DNA of 64,000 nucleotides from Galeopsis tetrahit (Eukaryota > Streptophyta > Magnoliopsida > Lamiales > Lamiaceae). Shown piece by piece: positions 31,724 to 43,798 of the stretch; position 1 is the first letter of the stretch; each line of letters opens with the position of its first letter. The notes under the pieces are model-generated. The model saw only the letters and a program-made list of their open reading frames with translations. It made no database searches and was not told the DNA's origin. The stretch is taken from assembly GCA_963675135.1 (NCBI GenBank), contig OY776128.1, forward strand, positions 72,236,670-72,300,669, written 5' to 3'. Position numbers and translations under genes: made by a program.

Positions 31724-34700
31724 CTAAGCCGATGGAGGGGATATAAGAATGGGGCTTCTAACTTTATGCTTGGGGCCTCTCCAAACTAGCGATCCTGAAA
31801 GGTACCAAAACCCCTTATTGACCACCTTACCTCTCAATATCACTTTAAACGGCTTCCTCTGGTTGCGTCGCTCAAATGTCAAAATATTGGGCCTGACTTC
31901 GACGGAAATACCCCTAATCGATTTAACTTTAGCCCTATATGTTGAGTTAGCAAGTCCGACATTCTTGACCACTCGATGATATACTGCTGAGATCACTGAT
32001 TCATTGCTCTTGACTTGCAGATGTATCGAAGGATAGTTAAGGCCATCTGGTCCTTTTGGTTGTGGCATGCTGGAGCAATTGTATTTCTTGCTACCTGTTA
32101 TTAAAGTGACGTCCTCATTCCGGTAGCCCTGTTTGCAGAGGAAACCTGCATAGGAGTTTGTCTTGATGTCATAAATCAGGCCGGGATGCAATGCTGCTCT
32201 TGGGTTGATTTGTCCTGAACCGGAGGCTAATTCTGCCCCTTCTGGCTTAATCTTCATCGGTCTAGCTGCAGAATGTGTGTGACTATGAATTACTTGATCC
32301 ATGAGAGGAGGGTATATATAGATATAAGGGAAAATGTATGTTCAGATGCCTGAAGTACCCGTGGTCCAAGTAAGTACTTAAAATATTTTTTGTGCAAATA
32401 AGCCATTTATCTTTCTATTAACACAACATAAATGTATGTTCTTTTCTACTATGTGGATAAATAATAAATTCCCTAATTTAAAGAAGAAATATAATAAAAC
32501 AATTATTTCAAAAAATCATGCCAACATAAAAAGCATACAAATAATAAGACAAATTTGTATTTTTTTTAGGAAACATACAAAAAAAAAAAAAAAAGAAGCA
32601 CATTCATTAATAAATAGGAAACATAAATTAAAATATTTTTAAAAAATACTAAATAAAATTTATCTTTATTTTAGAATAGTAGAAGTGCATTTTTATTTAA
32701 TTTTAAGGAAAAATAGTTTATTTGCAGTAATAAAATACATTAAAGACTTACACGTGGTCATTAGAGCAGATTTGATAGCAGCGGGTGACCATTTTGGATG
32801 GAAAGATTTTAAAAAGGCAGCAGCTCCTGAAACATGAGGGGTAGCCATTGAAGTTCCAGACTCGACGTTGAATGTCACCACTCTATTATCACCTGGTCGT
32901 CCTGTTAGTGTTGTGAATTTCGTGAAAGCCGCCAATATGTTAACACCAGGTCCAGCAATGTCAGGCTGTGGATTTCATGGGCAATATTAAAGAATTAATA
33001 AATTAGAAATAAAATACATCATGTACAAGATGGAGATGGTCTTACTTTGAGTATGTTACCAGACATACTTTGTGGCCCTCTTGATGAAAATGAAGCTATA
33101 GTGGGTGCAACCATCTTGACAGTTTTTGTTTTGTTTATTACAGCTAGAGCTGATCTACATTTGGGAAATGACTAATTGTTAAGGTAATTGTCAGCTGAAT
33201 TACTATGGTGTGGATTAAAACTCAATTACCTTGTTGAATTTATGTAGCTATTAATCTTTTGACCATTTTTAAGGGTAACATATGTTCCTGGTGCAGTTGT
33301 AATAAACGCCGTGTCTTTAAATAGATCATACGACATGATGATGCCTGCTCCACCTAGATCTTGAATCACAGTCTCACCCCCTGTTCCCTGGCAAAGGACG
33401 ATTTTACCCTTCACCTCGTCCTTGCTCAATGTTCCAGGATCACAATCACTGTCAATAAAGCATCATATTGGTAAGCTTATCGTGCGTTTGAATCATTCTT
33501 TCTTGCGGACCATTTACGGGAAATAGTTTCTTTTTTTAGTTTTGATTTTAGTCCAGTCGACTTTCACAAATTGGAAAGACCTGTAACTTTCAATTTTTTC
33601 GACATTTTGGTTCGATGACCAGATGTAGGAGGTGAAACACCCGGTTGACCAATCAGATTTCGCCACGTGGACAAATCAGACTCTGTCACATAGCATCAAC
33701 CAGATGTTTCACCACCTACGGTCAGTTACCGGACTAAAATTTCAAAAACTGGAAATTACATGATCATTTTCAATTTATGAAAGTCGACGGGTGTAGAACC
33801 AAAATAAGAATAACTTACAGATTAAAATACGGTCATTCCTGTAAAAATTAAGCTCAGTTGTAAGGTACCTGGGATTTCCAGGCACTTGTCTGCTACTATT
33901 TTTTGCAAAATATCCGTTTGTCAAAGGGTAGAACTCTTTTTTGGGCACAAATGTATTAACTGCAATTCCCTGCCAAATCAATAGAAAATTACATTTAGTT
34001 AACCATTTAAAATGAGTTAAAATCTATTTTGGCTCTCAAAGGTTCCAAAAAAGTTACTCCTTAATTGGTCTGGTCTTGATCCGCATGTTGCCGAAATATG
34101 AAGTACGGCATCATTTTGAGACACATTTTTGTCACGTGATGTGTAAAATTGGTCCTAAAACCATTTCTTTTTCTGCAAAACGTCCTAAAAACTTGACTCA
34201 AAAAATGATGTCGTACTTCATTTCTGTAGACTTTGGACCAATTAAAGGGTTATAGGTTTAAATTAAAAAAAAAGGACTCTTTTGGTACATTTTTACAGAA
34301 AAAAAAAAGTTGTAGGATCTAAATAAATTTTAACTCCATCTGAAATCAAGAATCATAGAAAGGAAAAAGAGCAATACTTACCGAAACAATTTCTCCATTG
34401 CCCAATTTGACACTAGTCTCAAACTGTCTATCAATGGTACTTGCAGCAACAGTAAACACCCATGGTGCAACGTTCTGGAGTGTTCCATAAGAGGGTCCTT
34501 CATTCCCTCCTGCACAGACGGTCAAAATTCCCTTCTTCAAAGCATGAAACGATCCGATGGCTATGGGATCTTCAGTGAAACTCGAGCCATCTCCACCTAT
34601 GGACATCGATATTATATCCACCCCATCAGCAATAGCTGCATCAAATGCTGCCAAGATATCTACATCCTGGCACCCAAACGACCAACACACTTTGTAGCTC

Positions 34701-36848
34701 GCTATTCGGGCCGATGGCACTCCACCACGCGCCGTGCCTCCTGCAATGCTGTATAAACTCGCGCCTTTTACGGGTATACCAGCGGCCGTTGAGGCTGTGT
34801 GGGTCCCGTGCCCGTCCACGTCCAACGGAGTATCAATGTCATCTTGTGAATACTGAGTCCCTAAGTTGAAGTACTGTGCGCCAATGACCTTGCTGTGAAA
34901 GTTAAGCAGGATCACTTGTAAGTATAACTACTCCTTCATTCCTACTGTTAAACAAAAACTTCTGTGAACTTGGTTCACAAAAGTGTTATGGTGAACTTGG
35001 TAATACTGTTTAGTATACGAAGTATCTCGGTTTGTGATTTTGAAAAGAATAATGCATAAATCAAATACTTAAAAAACATGTTACTTCGTATGCTAAACAT
35101 TATTAGTTTGGAAAATAGTTCACATGAACCTGGTTCACGGGTGTTAGGAGGCAATGTCCTACCTGGCTACCCTAGAATACATTCACATGCTTATTGCACA
35201 ATATCCACCATACATATGCCTAAAAAGTGGGAGTAGAACTTACTTGTTGCAGCCAGTGAAGTTTGCACCTGTTTGGCAGGTGCCGTTCCATTTTTTAGGC
35301 GGAGGTCCGAAGCCCGCAGCATTGAAACTGGGGGAGTCCGGCCATATCCCTACGAACATGAAGAATTTTCTACGTAAATAAGGATAAAATCAAGTAGTCA
35401 TGAGAAATGCAGTTAGTTAGTTACCTGTGTCGAGGACAGCGATGATGATATTACTCTCAGTCTGATCATTCCTCTTCACTTTCTGGCGAAATCCAATAAA
35501 GTCCCAGGATCTTGTGGTCAGGAGCTTACGAACTCTGTTTGGGAACACCGAAACAACACCTTCCTTCTCTGAACAACAACTACAATGTTAGAAAGCTAGC
35601 TTCTCGGTTGACACAAGTAAATATTTACAACGTACGTACGTGCTATGAGTTTTGCTTCGTGTGGCAGCAGTTGTGCTGCAAACGCGTTGAAGCTCCTTCC
35701 GTAGCTATGTATTTTCGACTTCTTCGCTGCCATTTCACTGAAAATAAAATTACCAGGAGGATATTCTGTATTTATATTTGTGTTTCTTGGTATATATTAG
35801 ACTACAGGGAAAATTGACCTATGATGACAGGATTTTTGTCACTATAGCTTTTCTAGCTAAAAACTTTTAATAACATGAAATTGTCTGTGATATGACAAGA
35901 TCTCTGTTATTATAGGTTAATTTTCTTGTAGCGTATAACGTTGTGTTTTAAGGAATCTGGGAATTACTTTCCGAGTGTTTTTGCAAGAATGTTGTTGTGT
36001 ACGCTGGTCAGGGATTTTGTGTTCTTCGGCAGTTCTCCCATGTAGACAATGTATGTCTGAATCATACCATCACACCACAAAAATATCAGTTGCATGTGAG
36101 CCTCGATTTAATTAATTTACTTATAAACAACTATTTTTTTATTTTATTTTTAATGAAAAAAGAGAATATATTAACTACAAATAATAATAACAAAAAATAT
36201 TGAGAAGACCATTTTCAGACAACATAAATTCGACCCAACAATAACGCCTCGCAAAATAACGAGATTAACCGCAACGTTTTTAAGTCTTGAAAAAAGAAGC
36301 ATATATTAATTAACATAGGAGTATTAATTTCAAATCAATTTTTTTGCAGTTTCAAAGTTGCATGTGTTTTCATCACATGTTTCATTTTTTTTTTTCACGT
36401 GTATTTCATAAACCCTACTTTATACCCATAACCATAAGACAAAGTCCTCCTGAAATTTCAACTATTTTTATTAATATATTTAATATTCAAAATGTTATTC
36501 AATAAAATAAAATAAATTAATTCTTAACCATTTTATTTTAAATAATTAATGACTTGGTAAATTATTAAATCTTGATGAGTTAAAAAGCATGAAAATTGTT
36601 AATATTTATACAATCTCAACACTATGATCACATGACTGAATCTTTAATTTTAGCATATTGAATTCCAATTTGCTCCATGAATTATGTTTGACAACACTAA
36701 TATGAAATTATCTGATCAGTTTATGAAATATTAGAATAAATTTGATGATACACATATATATACATACCTGTCTGGTGTCATCGGAAGCAGTGAGAGTTAG
36801 ATGAAGGTGGGTGCAAATGAGAGCAATGAAGAAGAGTGGGAGCTTCAT
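31724..36848 (-). CDS. Subtilisin-like serine protease, SBT4 / xylem serine proteinase 1 type (11 exons)
   Basis: Exons: 36848-36768, 36056-35968, 35737-35640, 35568-35425, 35349-35244, 34892-34382, 33969-33869, 33448-33230, 33154-33046, 32965-32752, 32265-31724. All introns are GT-AG, phases agree, and the total is 2214 nt, or 737 aa, normal for the family. Exon 1 encodes a signal peptide (MKLPLFFIALICTHLHLTLTA). Next come an I9 inhibitor prodomain (TYIVYMGELPK to EGVVSVFPN, about residues 28-105), the S8 catalytic domain with D136 (VLDTGIWPD), H201 (GHGTHTAST), oxyanion N303 (GGNEGP) and S525 (GTSMATPHVSG), a protease-associated insertion (about 340-460), and a C-terminal fibronectin III-like domain (about 640-737). 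The triad is complete, so an active secreted protease is expected, processing cell-wall proteins or propeptides; the substrate is unknown. Best resemblance is to XSP1/SBT4.14. Introns 5, 6 and 7 hold hairpin MITEs. Confidence 0.94.
33525..33812. mobile_element. Hairpin MITE in subtilase intron 7
   Basis: Left arm (gattttagtccagtcgactttcacaaattgga) and right arm (tcaatttatgaaagtcgacgggtgtagaaccaaaat) are imperfect inverted repeats, with further pairing inside (gatgacc against ggtcagttaccggactaaaat). It fills most of the 420-bp intron. Confidence 0.65.
34027..34295. mobile_element. Hairpin MITE in subtilase intron 6
   Basis: The arms ccttaattggtc...gaagtacggcatcatttt and aaaatgatgtcgtacttca...ggaccaattaaagg pair over a central loop. 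The intron is 412 bp, so the element makes up about two thirds of it. Confidence 0.65.
34935..35152. mobile_element. Hairpin MITE in subtilase intron 5
   Basis: gtgaacttggttcacaaaagtgtt pairs with aacctggttcacgggtgtt, and tagtatacgaagta pairs with tacttcgtatgcta. The internal words (aatactgttta, aacattattag) recur at 2401-3030 and 11640-11775. Confidence 0.6.
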
Positions 36849-36920
36849 GGGACTAATTAGTTTTGCATGTGTGCTATTTTGGGATGAGTGAAGTAGTGTT
36901 ATATATTTGGTAAGCAGCAA
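36849..36920 (-). promoter_or_regulatory. Core promoter of the subtilase gene
   Basis: A minus-strand AAATATATAAC at about 36909-36898 lies about 50-60 bp upstream of the start codon, a plausible TATA box with a short leader. Confidence 0.45.
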
Positions 36921-37804
36921 GTGAGGATTAATCGCAATAAAATATGGATCCTATTGAATTGAAGATCGAGTACTCATATATATAGTATATATTTCTAACC
37001 TACAAAAATCATGCATAATTACAACCTTTTTAACTGAAATAAACCTAGCTAGGTTTTTCGCTAGTGAAAAGTCAAGGGTTAGTTGCATAAATATAATTAA
37101 TTACATTTTGTCTTTTTAAAATTTCCAATTCAATTCACTAACTAATAATTTGTTGCAATTAGATGCACTAATTTAATTCCTGGCGTATTAATTTAAAGAT
37201 CGACGATGTGACTATTGGAAATTAGCACGGTGCATTAAATTGCTAAGTTTGCTTATCATTTAATTTCTTACTTCTAAAATGTTAAAAATATTTGTCACGT
37301 CATTATCTTTAATTTCAAATTTTCAATACTCCGAAAATTAGCCCAGTGTATTAAATTACAACAAATAATTAGCTTGCTTTACATGTATCGAATTATAAAT
37401 TAAAAAAAGGCAGGTTGTATTTGATAAACATTTATTTATCATTTTTTTTATAACTCAAAAGTGCTCGTTCATGCTAGGTACGTGTTAGTAATCTGCGACG
37501 TGACTATAACCAAATTAATTTGAATGGCGAATTGGGCAAGAATTAATATTATGCGCCCCTCATGGAATATTTGTATATAATAATACATCATACATCTATG
37601 TATAAAATCCAAAACACTTATTCAATATCTCTTCTATTACAAATAATATGACCCTTACATTTGTTGAAATATAATAACACCCTGCGATGCTGTCTATTTA
37701 GATATTATTAATTTTTTCTTGAGAAGCTATGTATATGAATATTATTATTAATTAGACAAAGAATTGTGTGAAATAGTCTCACGGTGTGATGGATAACAAA
37801 TTAG

Positions 37805-38013
37805 TACTCCCCCTGTTTTCCATCTTTTCTTTTTTTATCATGTCTCAATAAAAATTCCTTATTCATTTTTTAGTAAATTATATGTACCACTCACATTTTA
37901 TTATATTCTTCTTTTTCTCAATCACATATCACTCTAATACATTTACTTATTCTATTATATTTTTAATTTCCGTGCTAAAAAGCTATGCGAAGCTTCTTCT
38001 AACGGAGACAGTA
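37805..38013. mobile_element. Stowaway-like MITE, degenerate
   Basis: It starts TACTCCCCCTGTTTTCCATC and ends in a sequence related to the complement (AACGGAGACAGTA), with flanking TA at both ends. Confidence 0.6.
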
Positions 38014-39010
38014 TAAATTAACATTCAGTCCATGTGTTAAACATGCCTCATGCTGAAATCATGATACGTATTACTAATTTAAGTAAAAGTGCAAGCTAGC
38101 TGTTAATTTTTTGATATGATATCAGAATTTGCTCCGGGTAACCTACAAAAAAGGACCTTTTTTTTTTTTTTGAGATGATACAAAAAAGGACTGGAAATAG
38201 CAGAAACCTTAAAATGTTCAACTTGATAGCCATTTGGGCCTATTCATATATGGTTTCAGATTCAGTCCGTTTTTTTTTAAAAATGATTTTTCTAAGTTCT
38301 GTTTTGTTCGGCAAACAGTATTGGGACATAATTAAAAGTTTTTGGGTGACGAAGATGTAAGGCTTATGAGTAATGGAATCTTTTTACCCTAAAAAAAAAA
38401 GTAAAGAGGAAGAATGAGTATTGGGTGCTTATTAACTACTTATATTATATATTATATTTCCCACAAAGCACCAATTATGGGATATGAAATGTGTGTTTAG
38501 ATTTTGGCAAAGTTTTAATAATTTTAGTTTGTTTGTATTAATTAATTGTTTCATTAAAAAATATAAAATGTTATTATAAGGTGATAGTTGCAAACTTGTT
38601 GTACGTTTTTACATAACTCTATTGGTTGGAACGCCATGAACCCTAACGGTAAGTGTATGTTGAGTTTGAATTCAATTTTCTATTTTAGACTTATTTTCAA
38701 AGCATTTAGATTAGGGAGTATACATATATATTGTATTCCTAACATTAACCTAAGGTTAATATGTAACGTCGTACTCATTTGAATGTATATACAAAGTTTT
38801 CTCTTTCTACTTGTGAATCTAATTTACACATGGTTAGTGAACCACGTCATTTTTGTGTTCTTGTTTATCAATTTATTTATCTTTTTTGCTTCTGTTATAA
38901 CACTTTGAATTCTGAATATATATGTTTGAGGGTGGAATCATATTAATTGTTAGGGATTAATGTTTTTGCAGTCTTTTAAATTAGATTAATTTTAAATTTG
39001 GTCATGATGA

Positions 39011-39195
39011 AAATATTTTGATTTTAGTTCTATAAGTTGACCTAAATTTTTAATTCTGAATAACCGCAAATTTGCTCATGTGCAAAAAAATGCACGAAAA
39101 AAAATGGATTTGACCGGTTCATTTACCTGCAATGACAGATAATTGGATTGAATTCAAAATTTGGGTCAACTTATGAGACTAAAATCAAAATGTGT
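39011..39195. mobile_element. Inverted-repeat element
   Basis: Arms of about 35 bp (attttgattttagttctataagttgacc and gggtcaacttatgagactaaaatcaaaat) pair almost perfectly. The terminal words (ttttagtcc-like) resemble the Mutator-like MITE in the kinase intron. The outer limits are not certain. Confidence 0.65.
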
Positions 39196-39770
39196 ATTCC
39201 TATATGATACATTATAATTATATACTCCATTCATTCATATAAAGTGTATTTTTTTTTTTCGAAGTATCTACATAGTGTATTCTCATTTTTAGAATGGTGA
39301 AAAACGAATTAAATCAATACATTTGGGAGTAATACTTGTGAATCACATGTCCTAAACTAAAGGTCGACAAAGACAGTTTCACCCACTGGTTGTAGAACCA
39401 AACACGTGGCAACCCACATACATATGTAGTGTCGGCAACTAAAATATTACCCATACATGTAATATGTATACTTTTGGGTTCAAATCATGCGCCTACTTTC
39501 AACCATTTTCACACCACTTGTCTGTCAAATCATTCCTCCACTTAATTCACAACTTCAACTATATTGTGATTCCTAATTATTTGCAAAATTCAAAGTATTA
39601 ATAGTTGTTTGATAATCATCAGTCTTGGACCAAAAATAGCATGGTATAATAAATAAGATTAACACTAAATTAACTCAATTTCAGTTTTTTTAAGTTGTTT
39701 GATAGTTAAAATAGATGCATGTGAATAGTTTATGTGTAACAACCGAGATTTTAATCACCATTGATTATAA

Positions 39771-40817
39771 GACCATCTCCAGCCACAAACTCTAAAATGA
39801 AGATCTCTAAACTCTAAAATACACTTTTTCAAACTCTATTTGAAAAACCTTCTCCAACCATAAAACTCTATATCTTACTCTATTTATTATTTTATTCATT
39901 TTTAATATATTACAATTATTAAATAATATATTTTTCTTCATATTTAAATTAATTTATACAATTAAATATGCAATTAGTAAATCAAATACTACAACAATAA
40001 AACTTCTCCATGGATTCAACATTCGCCGTACTAGTGTATCGTTTTTTTATTATTTATATTTTTTTTCAGTTTATGTTCACTTATTTTAATATGTCGGTGT
40101 TATATGTAGAAGTAATGCATGGATGTATGTCCGTTTTATTATGTAATGTATTTCATATTTAATATACTAATGTATGTTTTATTGTATTTTACGTTTTTTT
40201 TGTTACTAATAATAATACACACACAAAAATATATATATTATATTATAAATTAGTACTCCCTCCGTTTTTTAATAATTGTCACTTTGGCCTTTTAACTAAT
40301 TTTAAAATAAGTGTCATTCTGAGTTTTTTTCTTTAATTTTGACTATTTTGCCCTTATTCATTTACCATATATATTGTTCATAAATAAATTCCATAAACAT
40401 TGTTTATACCAAAATTAATTTGGTTTATGAATAATAGCTACATTCTTGACCACATTCTTTATCAAACAAAACTTATATATCAAAATTAGCTATAATTAAT
40501 TAAGGGTAATATGGACTACACTTTATAATCTTAATTTGTTGAAAAATGCCAAAATGACACTTATTCAAAGATGGAGGGAGTATAACAATAGAATTGTAAT
40601 TATATTTAATAAATTATTAATATAAAATTGTAATATAGAATAATAAATATTAATAAAATAATAGATATAAAATATAGAGTTTTGAATAGTAAACTCCATA
40701 TATAGAGTTTACTATTCAAAACTCTATTTCAAAACTTCAAAATAGAGTACGGTTGGAGGGAGCAAAACTTTATTTTTGAAGTTAAACTCTATAAATAGAG
40801 TGCCATTGGAGATGGTC
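39771..40817. mobile_element. Tourist/Harbinger-type element nested in the solo LTR
   Basis: Termini GACCATCTCCAGCCAC and the complement of ACTCTATAAATAGAGTGCCATTGGAGATGGTC form imperfect inverted repeats, with TAA duplicated at 39768-39770 and 40818-40820. There is no transposase. A relative with GGGCATCTCCAATG ends lies at 54870-55497. It is itself interrupted by the Stowaway at 40254-40582. Confidence 0.8.
40254..40582. mobile_element. Stowaway MITE (Tc1/mariner type)
   Basis: TA-CTCCCTCCGTTTTTTAATAA opens the element and its complement (AAAGATGGAGGGAG-TA) closes it. Inverted homology continues inward (ttgtcactttggc against caaaatgacacttattc). The TA duplication is at both ends. Confidence 0.88.
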
Positions 40818-41291
40818 TAATAAGATGCATATGATAATTATTTTAAAGAGATTACAATGAGTATATGTATTATTTTGAATTTACATATGCATATATTATT
40901 TGAATTATTATTTACATATTTTAAGAGATTTAATAATAATATATTTTATATAGATATGGATATACATATATATAAATTAAGTAAATATATTAAATATAGT
41001 ATTGCCCAAGCCCACGTTATGGCCAATTTAACTTATTTGATTGAAACTAAAATTAGAAGAATAAAATTTGAGCGAAAAATCTGCATATCTATCCCATAAG
41101 TTTAGCAACTAAATCTACTTTCTCAAACCTATTATATATATACTCGGTCCTTTTATAAAAAACACAGAAAAAAAAATATAATCTCACTTAGAAGACAAGA
41201 AACGGTGTGCGTGTGCGTATGATCTCCCCTACTTGTCGAACAGTAACATTTTCTCCCCTTCTCATATTGTTATTTTAATTCTATAGTATTG

Positions 41292-41352
41292 TCACGAACT
41301 GAGTTGTCAATAATTTTATTTTGTCACGAACTGAGTTTTCAATAATTTTATT
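41292..41352. repeat. 31-bp tandem duplication in the solo LTR
   Basis: tgtcacgaactgagttgtcaataattttatt is repeated immediately with one difference. Confidence 0.8.
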
Positions 41353-41496
41353 TGATAAAATTATTAGGACTTAGGATTTTTAAAGAAGCTCTAATTGTTG
41401 ATGCAATTGGACCAACAATTTTACTTACGAAATCTAACTATTTGTTAAATCTAAAATGTTTCTGCCATTCAAAACTCTTTTGAAAATAAAGGAACT

Positions 41497-41888
41497 GTGA
41501 AGCTGTAGATTTAAATGTTTTCTCCTGTTATGACAAATGTTTTTTAATAAGTAGGAATTAAATCTATGTTTTTACTTATCATAAGGTTAAAATCAAAGTT
41601 GTAAATATCCAAGTTTGATTATATAAGTTAAAGTTAGGAAACGTGAGAAATTGATATGCTAGTTTATTTTATTTATTTTAAAGGTTTGAGAAGTGAAGCT
41701 GTAGATTTAAATGTTTTCTCCTGTTATGACAAATGTTTTTTAATAAGTAGGAATTAAATCTATGTTTTTACTTATCATAAGGTTAAAACCAAAGTTGTAA
41801 ATATCCAAGTTTGATTATATAAGTTAAAGTTAGGAAACGTGAGAAATTGATATGCTAGTTTATTTTATTTATTTTAAAGGTTTGAGAA
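41497..41888. repeat. 196-bp tandem duplication in the solo LTR
   Basis: Copies 41497-41692 and 41693-41888 begin gtgaagctgtagatttaaat and appear identical by eye apart from one substitution (ttaaaatcaaag against ttaaaaccaaag). It is therefore a very recent duplication in an older LTR. Confidence 0.92.
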
Positions 41889-42163
41889 TCATTTATTTTT
41901 CATGTCAGAACAATTATTCAATTTAGTATGCAATACTATTTCTTAATCCGCTAATATTTATTAATTATTCACTAGTTTATAGTAGTGATAATTCTAAGAC
42001 TCAACCTTTAAATTAATGATAGGTAGCGAGGAACTCTCGATTTAATTCGAGTTTCATATTTATGAGATTAATCAAGACTAAAGGTGGGATTTTCTTGATA
42101 GACTACTTTGTCATTTTTAAGTATTTTGTATGAGTGATTTTATTTCTTACTGCATCTTACATC

Positions 42164-42340
42164 TTATGGTTGGTTTATGCAACAGCCTATGTTATTATGG
42201 TTGGTGTATCCAATAAGCCTATGGTTGGTATGGTTGGTTTATCCAACAAACTTATGGTTGATTTATCCAACAAGCCTATGTTATTATGGTTGGCCTTGCC
42301 AACAAGCTTAATTATGGTTGGCCTTGCCAACAAGCTTATG
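42164..42340. repeat. Minisatellite with units TATGGTTGG..CCAACAAGC
   Basis: About seven variable units of 18-30 bp contain TTGG and CCAA as short inverted repeats around a variable spacer (for example GGTTGGCCTTGCCAACAAGC). The 75-codon frame across it (from 42134) is repetitive and not considered a gene. Confidence 0.75.
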
Positions 42341-43094
42341 AAATTGTATGCATGTTTGTGAGTTATGATTTTATTTGTATGTTATATTTAACTATGACAA
42401 AGTTAATCCCAATGAGCTAGTTGTTTTGCTCACCCCAATCATATTAACATTTTTACAGATTAAAAAGATTGACGGAGTTGCGGTGGAGGGACGGTGGATG
42501 TGTTTCATGTCATTAAGCCTTCATGCTATTTTATTTAAATATTTGCATTCAAAATTTAAACTATTTTCATTTTAGAAATGTTCACATCCCTTTTTTTTGA
42601 ACAAGTTTTGGTACTCATTAGTTGAAGTTACATTTTAAATATAAATTTCTTAAAAGTGTTTGAGTATTTATTTATCAAAATAATTCCGCTGCCAATTTTT
42701 ATAAAATTATGCATCGTATAGCATTTTCATCTAGGCCCCTAAAACCGGGATGTGACATTATGAGATTTACTTTCTCATATATCCACCGATTTCTCATTTG
42801 AGATCTTGTGGTGCGCATAAACTGGGCAATTTTTTTCCAAACATTTATGTCATGCTTGGTATGATAAAATAAATTTTGAGTTGAATGAAATGAACTTAAA
42901 AATGGAATGAAGTTCCGAATGAAATGGCATAGGGTTAGTCTTATGTGAAATATTGTATACATGCATTCCATCTCAATTAGACAAGTCAAAACCCTAAGTT
43001 CAAAAGTCAAATTAAGTCAATTTTAAAAAAAATCGCGGGTCATAAGCCTAGATCCGGGTTGCCCATAAAATTCGCGGGTTGCAAACAGGTGGTT

Positions 43095-43425
43095 TACTAC
43101 ATGACCAAAATATTGTTACTACAATGCCAAAATATTACCACTACAAGGCCAAAAATTTAATACTACATGTCAAAACATTCTGACAAATTCACCAAAAAAT
43201 TAAGTCTCCAGAATATTTTTGAGCATGTAGTAATACACTTTTGATCTTGTAGTAATATTATTTTAGTCATGTAGTAGACGAATAAGTCAAAATTATTTTA
43301 GTAATTTTGTCCCAAAAAAATAAGTGTTCAGAATATTTTTGAACTTGTAGTAATAGACTTTTGGTCTTATAGTGACAAAATTTTGGTCTTGTAGTAACGT
43401 AGTTTTGGCCATATAGTAACATAAT
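43095..43425. repeat. Inverted array of CTACAAGACCAAAA words
   Basis: The left half repeats actaca(t/a)g(a/g)ccaaaa about four times. The right half carries the reverse complement (ttttggtcttgtagt) about six times, making a long imperfect foldback. Flanking cgcgggtca and tgacccgcg words (43032, 43482) may be the ends of the host element. Confidence 0.65.
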
Positions 43426-43523
43426 ATTTTAGAGTAAAAATAAATATTCTAATTAAGGTTGACCCGCTTTGACTTTTTTTGACCCGCGTTGACCCATAAA
43501 TTTGTTAATTAGTCAATATTGCA

Positions 43524-43798
43524 TACTCCCTCCGTCCCACAACTGTTTGCACACTTACCTTATTTGTCCGTCCCACAATTGTTTGTACACCCATAAAAGG
43601 AAACTTATTCATAAACCCCACCCTCACAATATTCACATATTTACACAAAATGTCATTACTTTTACTCTCTTTCCAATCACCTTTTTACTTTATTAATATA
43701 ACTTTACAAAATTACCCCTCAACACTCCACTCATTACACTTTTTTCTTAAAAAGTGTGCCCACTTTGTGGTGCAAACACTTACGGGACGGAGGGAGTA
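43524..43798. mobile_element. Stowaway MITE
   Basis: It has TA-CTCCCTCCGTCCCACAA...GGGACGGAGGGAG-TA termini. Inverted homology includes tgtttgcacactt against cactttgtggtgcaaacac. This is the best-preserved Stowaway in the window. Confidence 0.9.

Larger units (their letters stand above)
36921..39729. other. A+T-rich intergenic DNA
   Basis: No gene was seen. It contains a Stowaway-like MITE (37805-38013) and an inverted-repeat element (39011-39195), and ends at the target site of the solo LTR. Confidence 0.5.
39735..42757. mobile_element. Solo LTR of a Ty3/gypsy-type element, with nested insertions
   Basis: It starts TGTAACAACCGAGATTTTAA and ends CCTAAAACCGGGATGTGACA, termini typical of Tekay/Del-like gypsy LTRs. 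A 5-bp duplication TTATG lies at 39730-39734 and 42758-42762. No gag-pol interior or second LTR is present, so it is best read as a solo LTR made by LTR-LTR recombination. Its 3023 bp include a Tourist-type element (with a Stowaway inside), a 196-bp tandem duplication and a minisatellite. Without these insertions the LTR is about 1.97 kb. Confidence 0.85.

Noticed and set aside
42134..42361. 75-codon repetitive frame
   Set aside because: Translation of a minisatellite inside a solo LTR.
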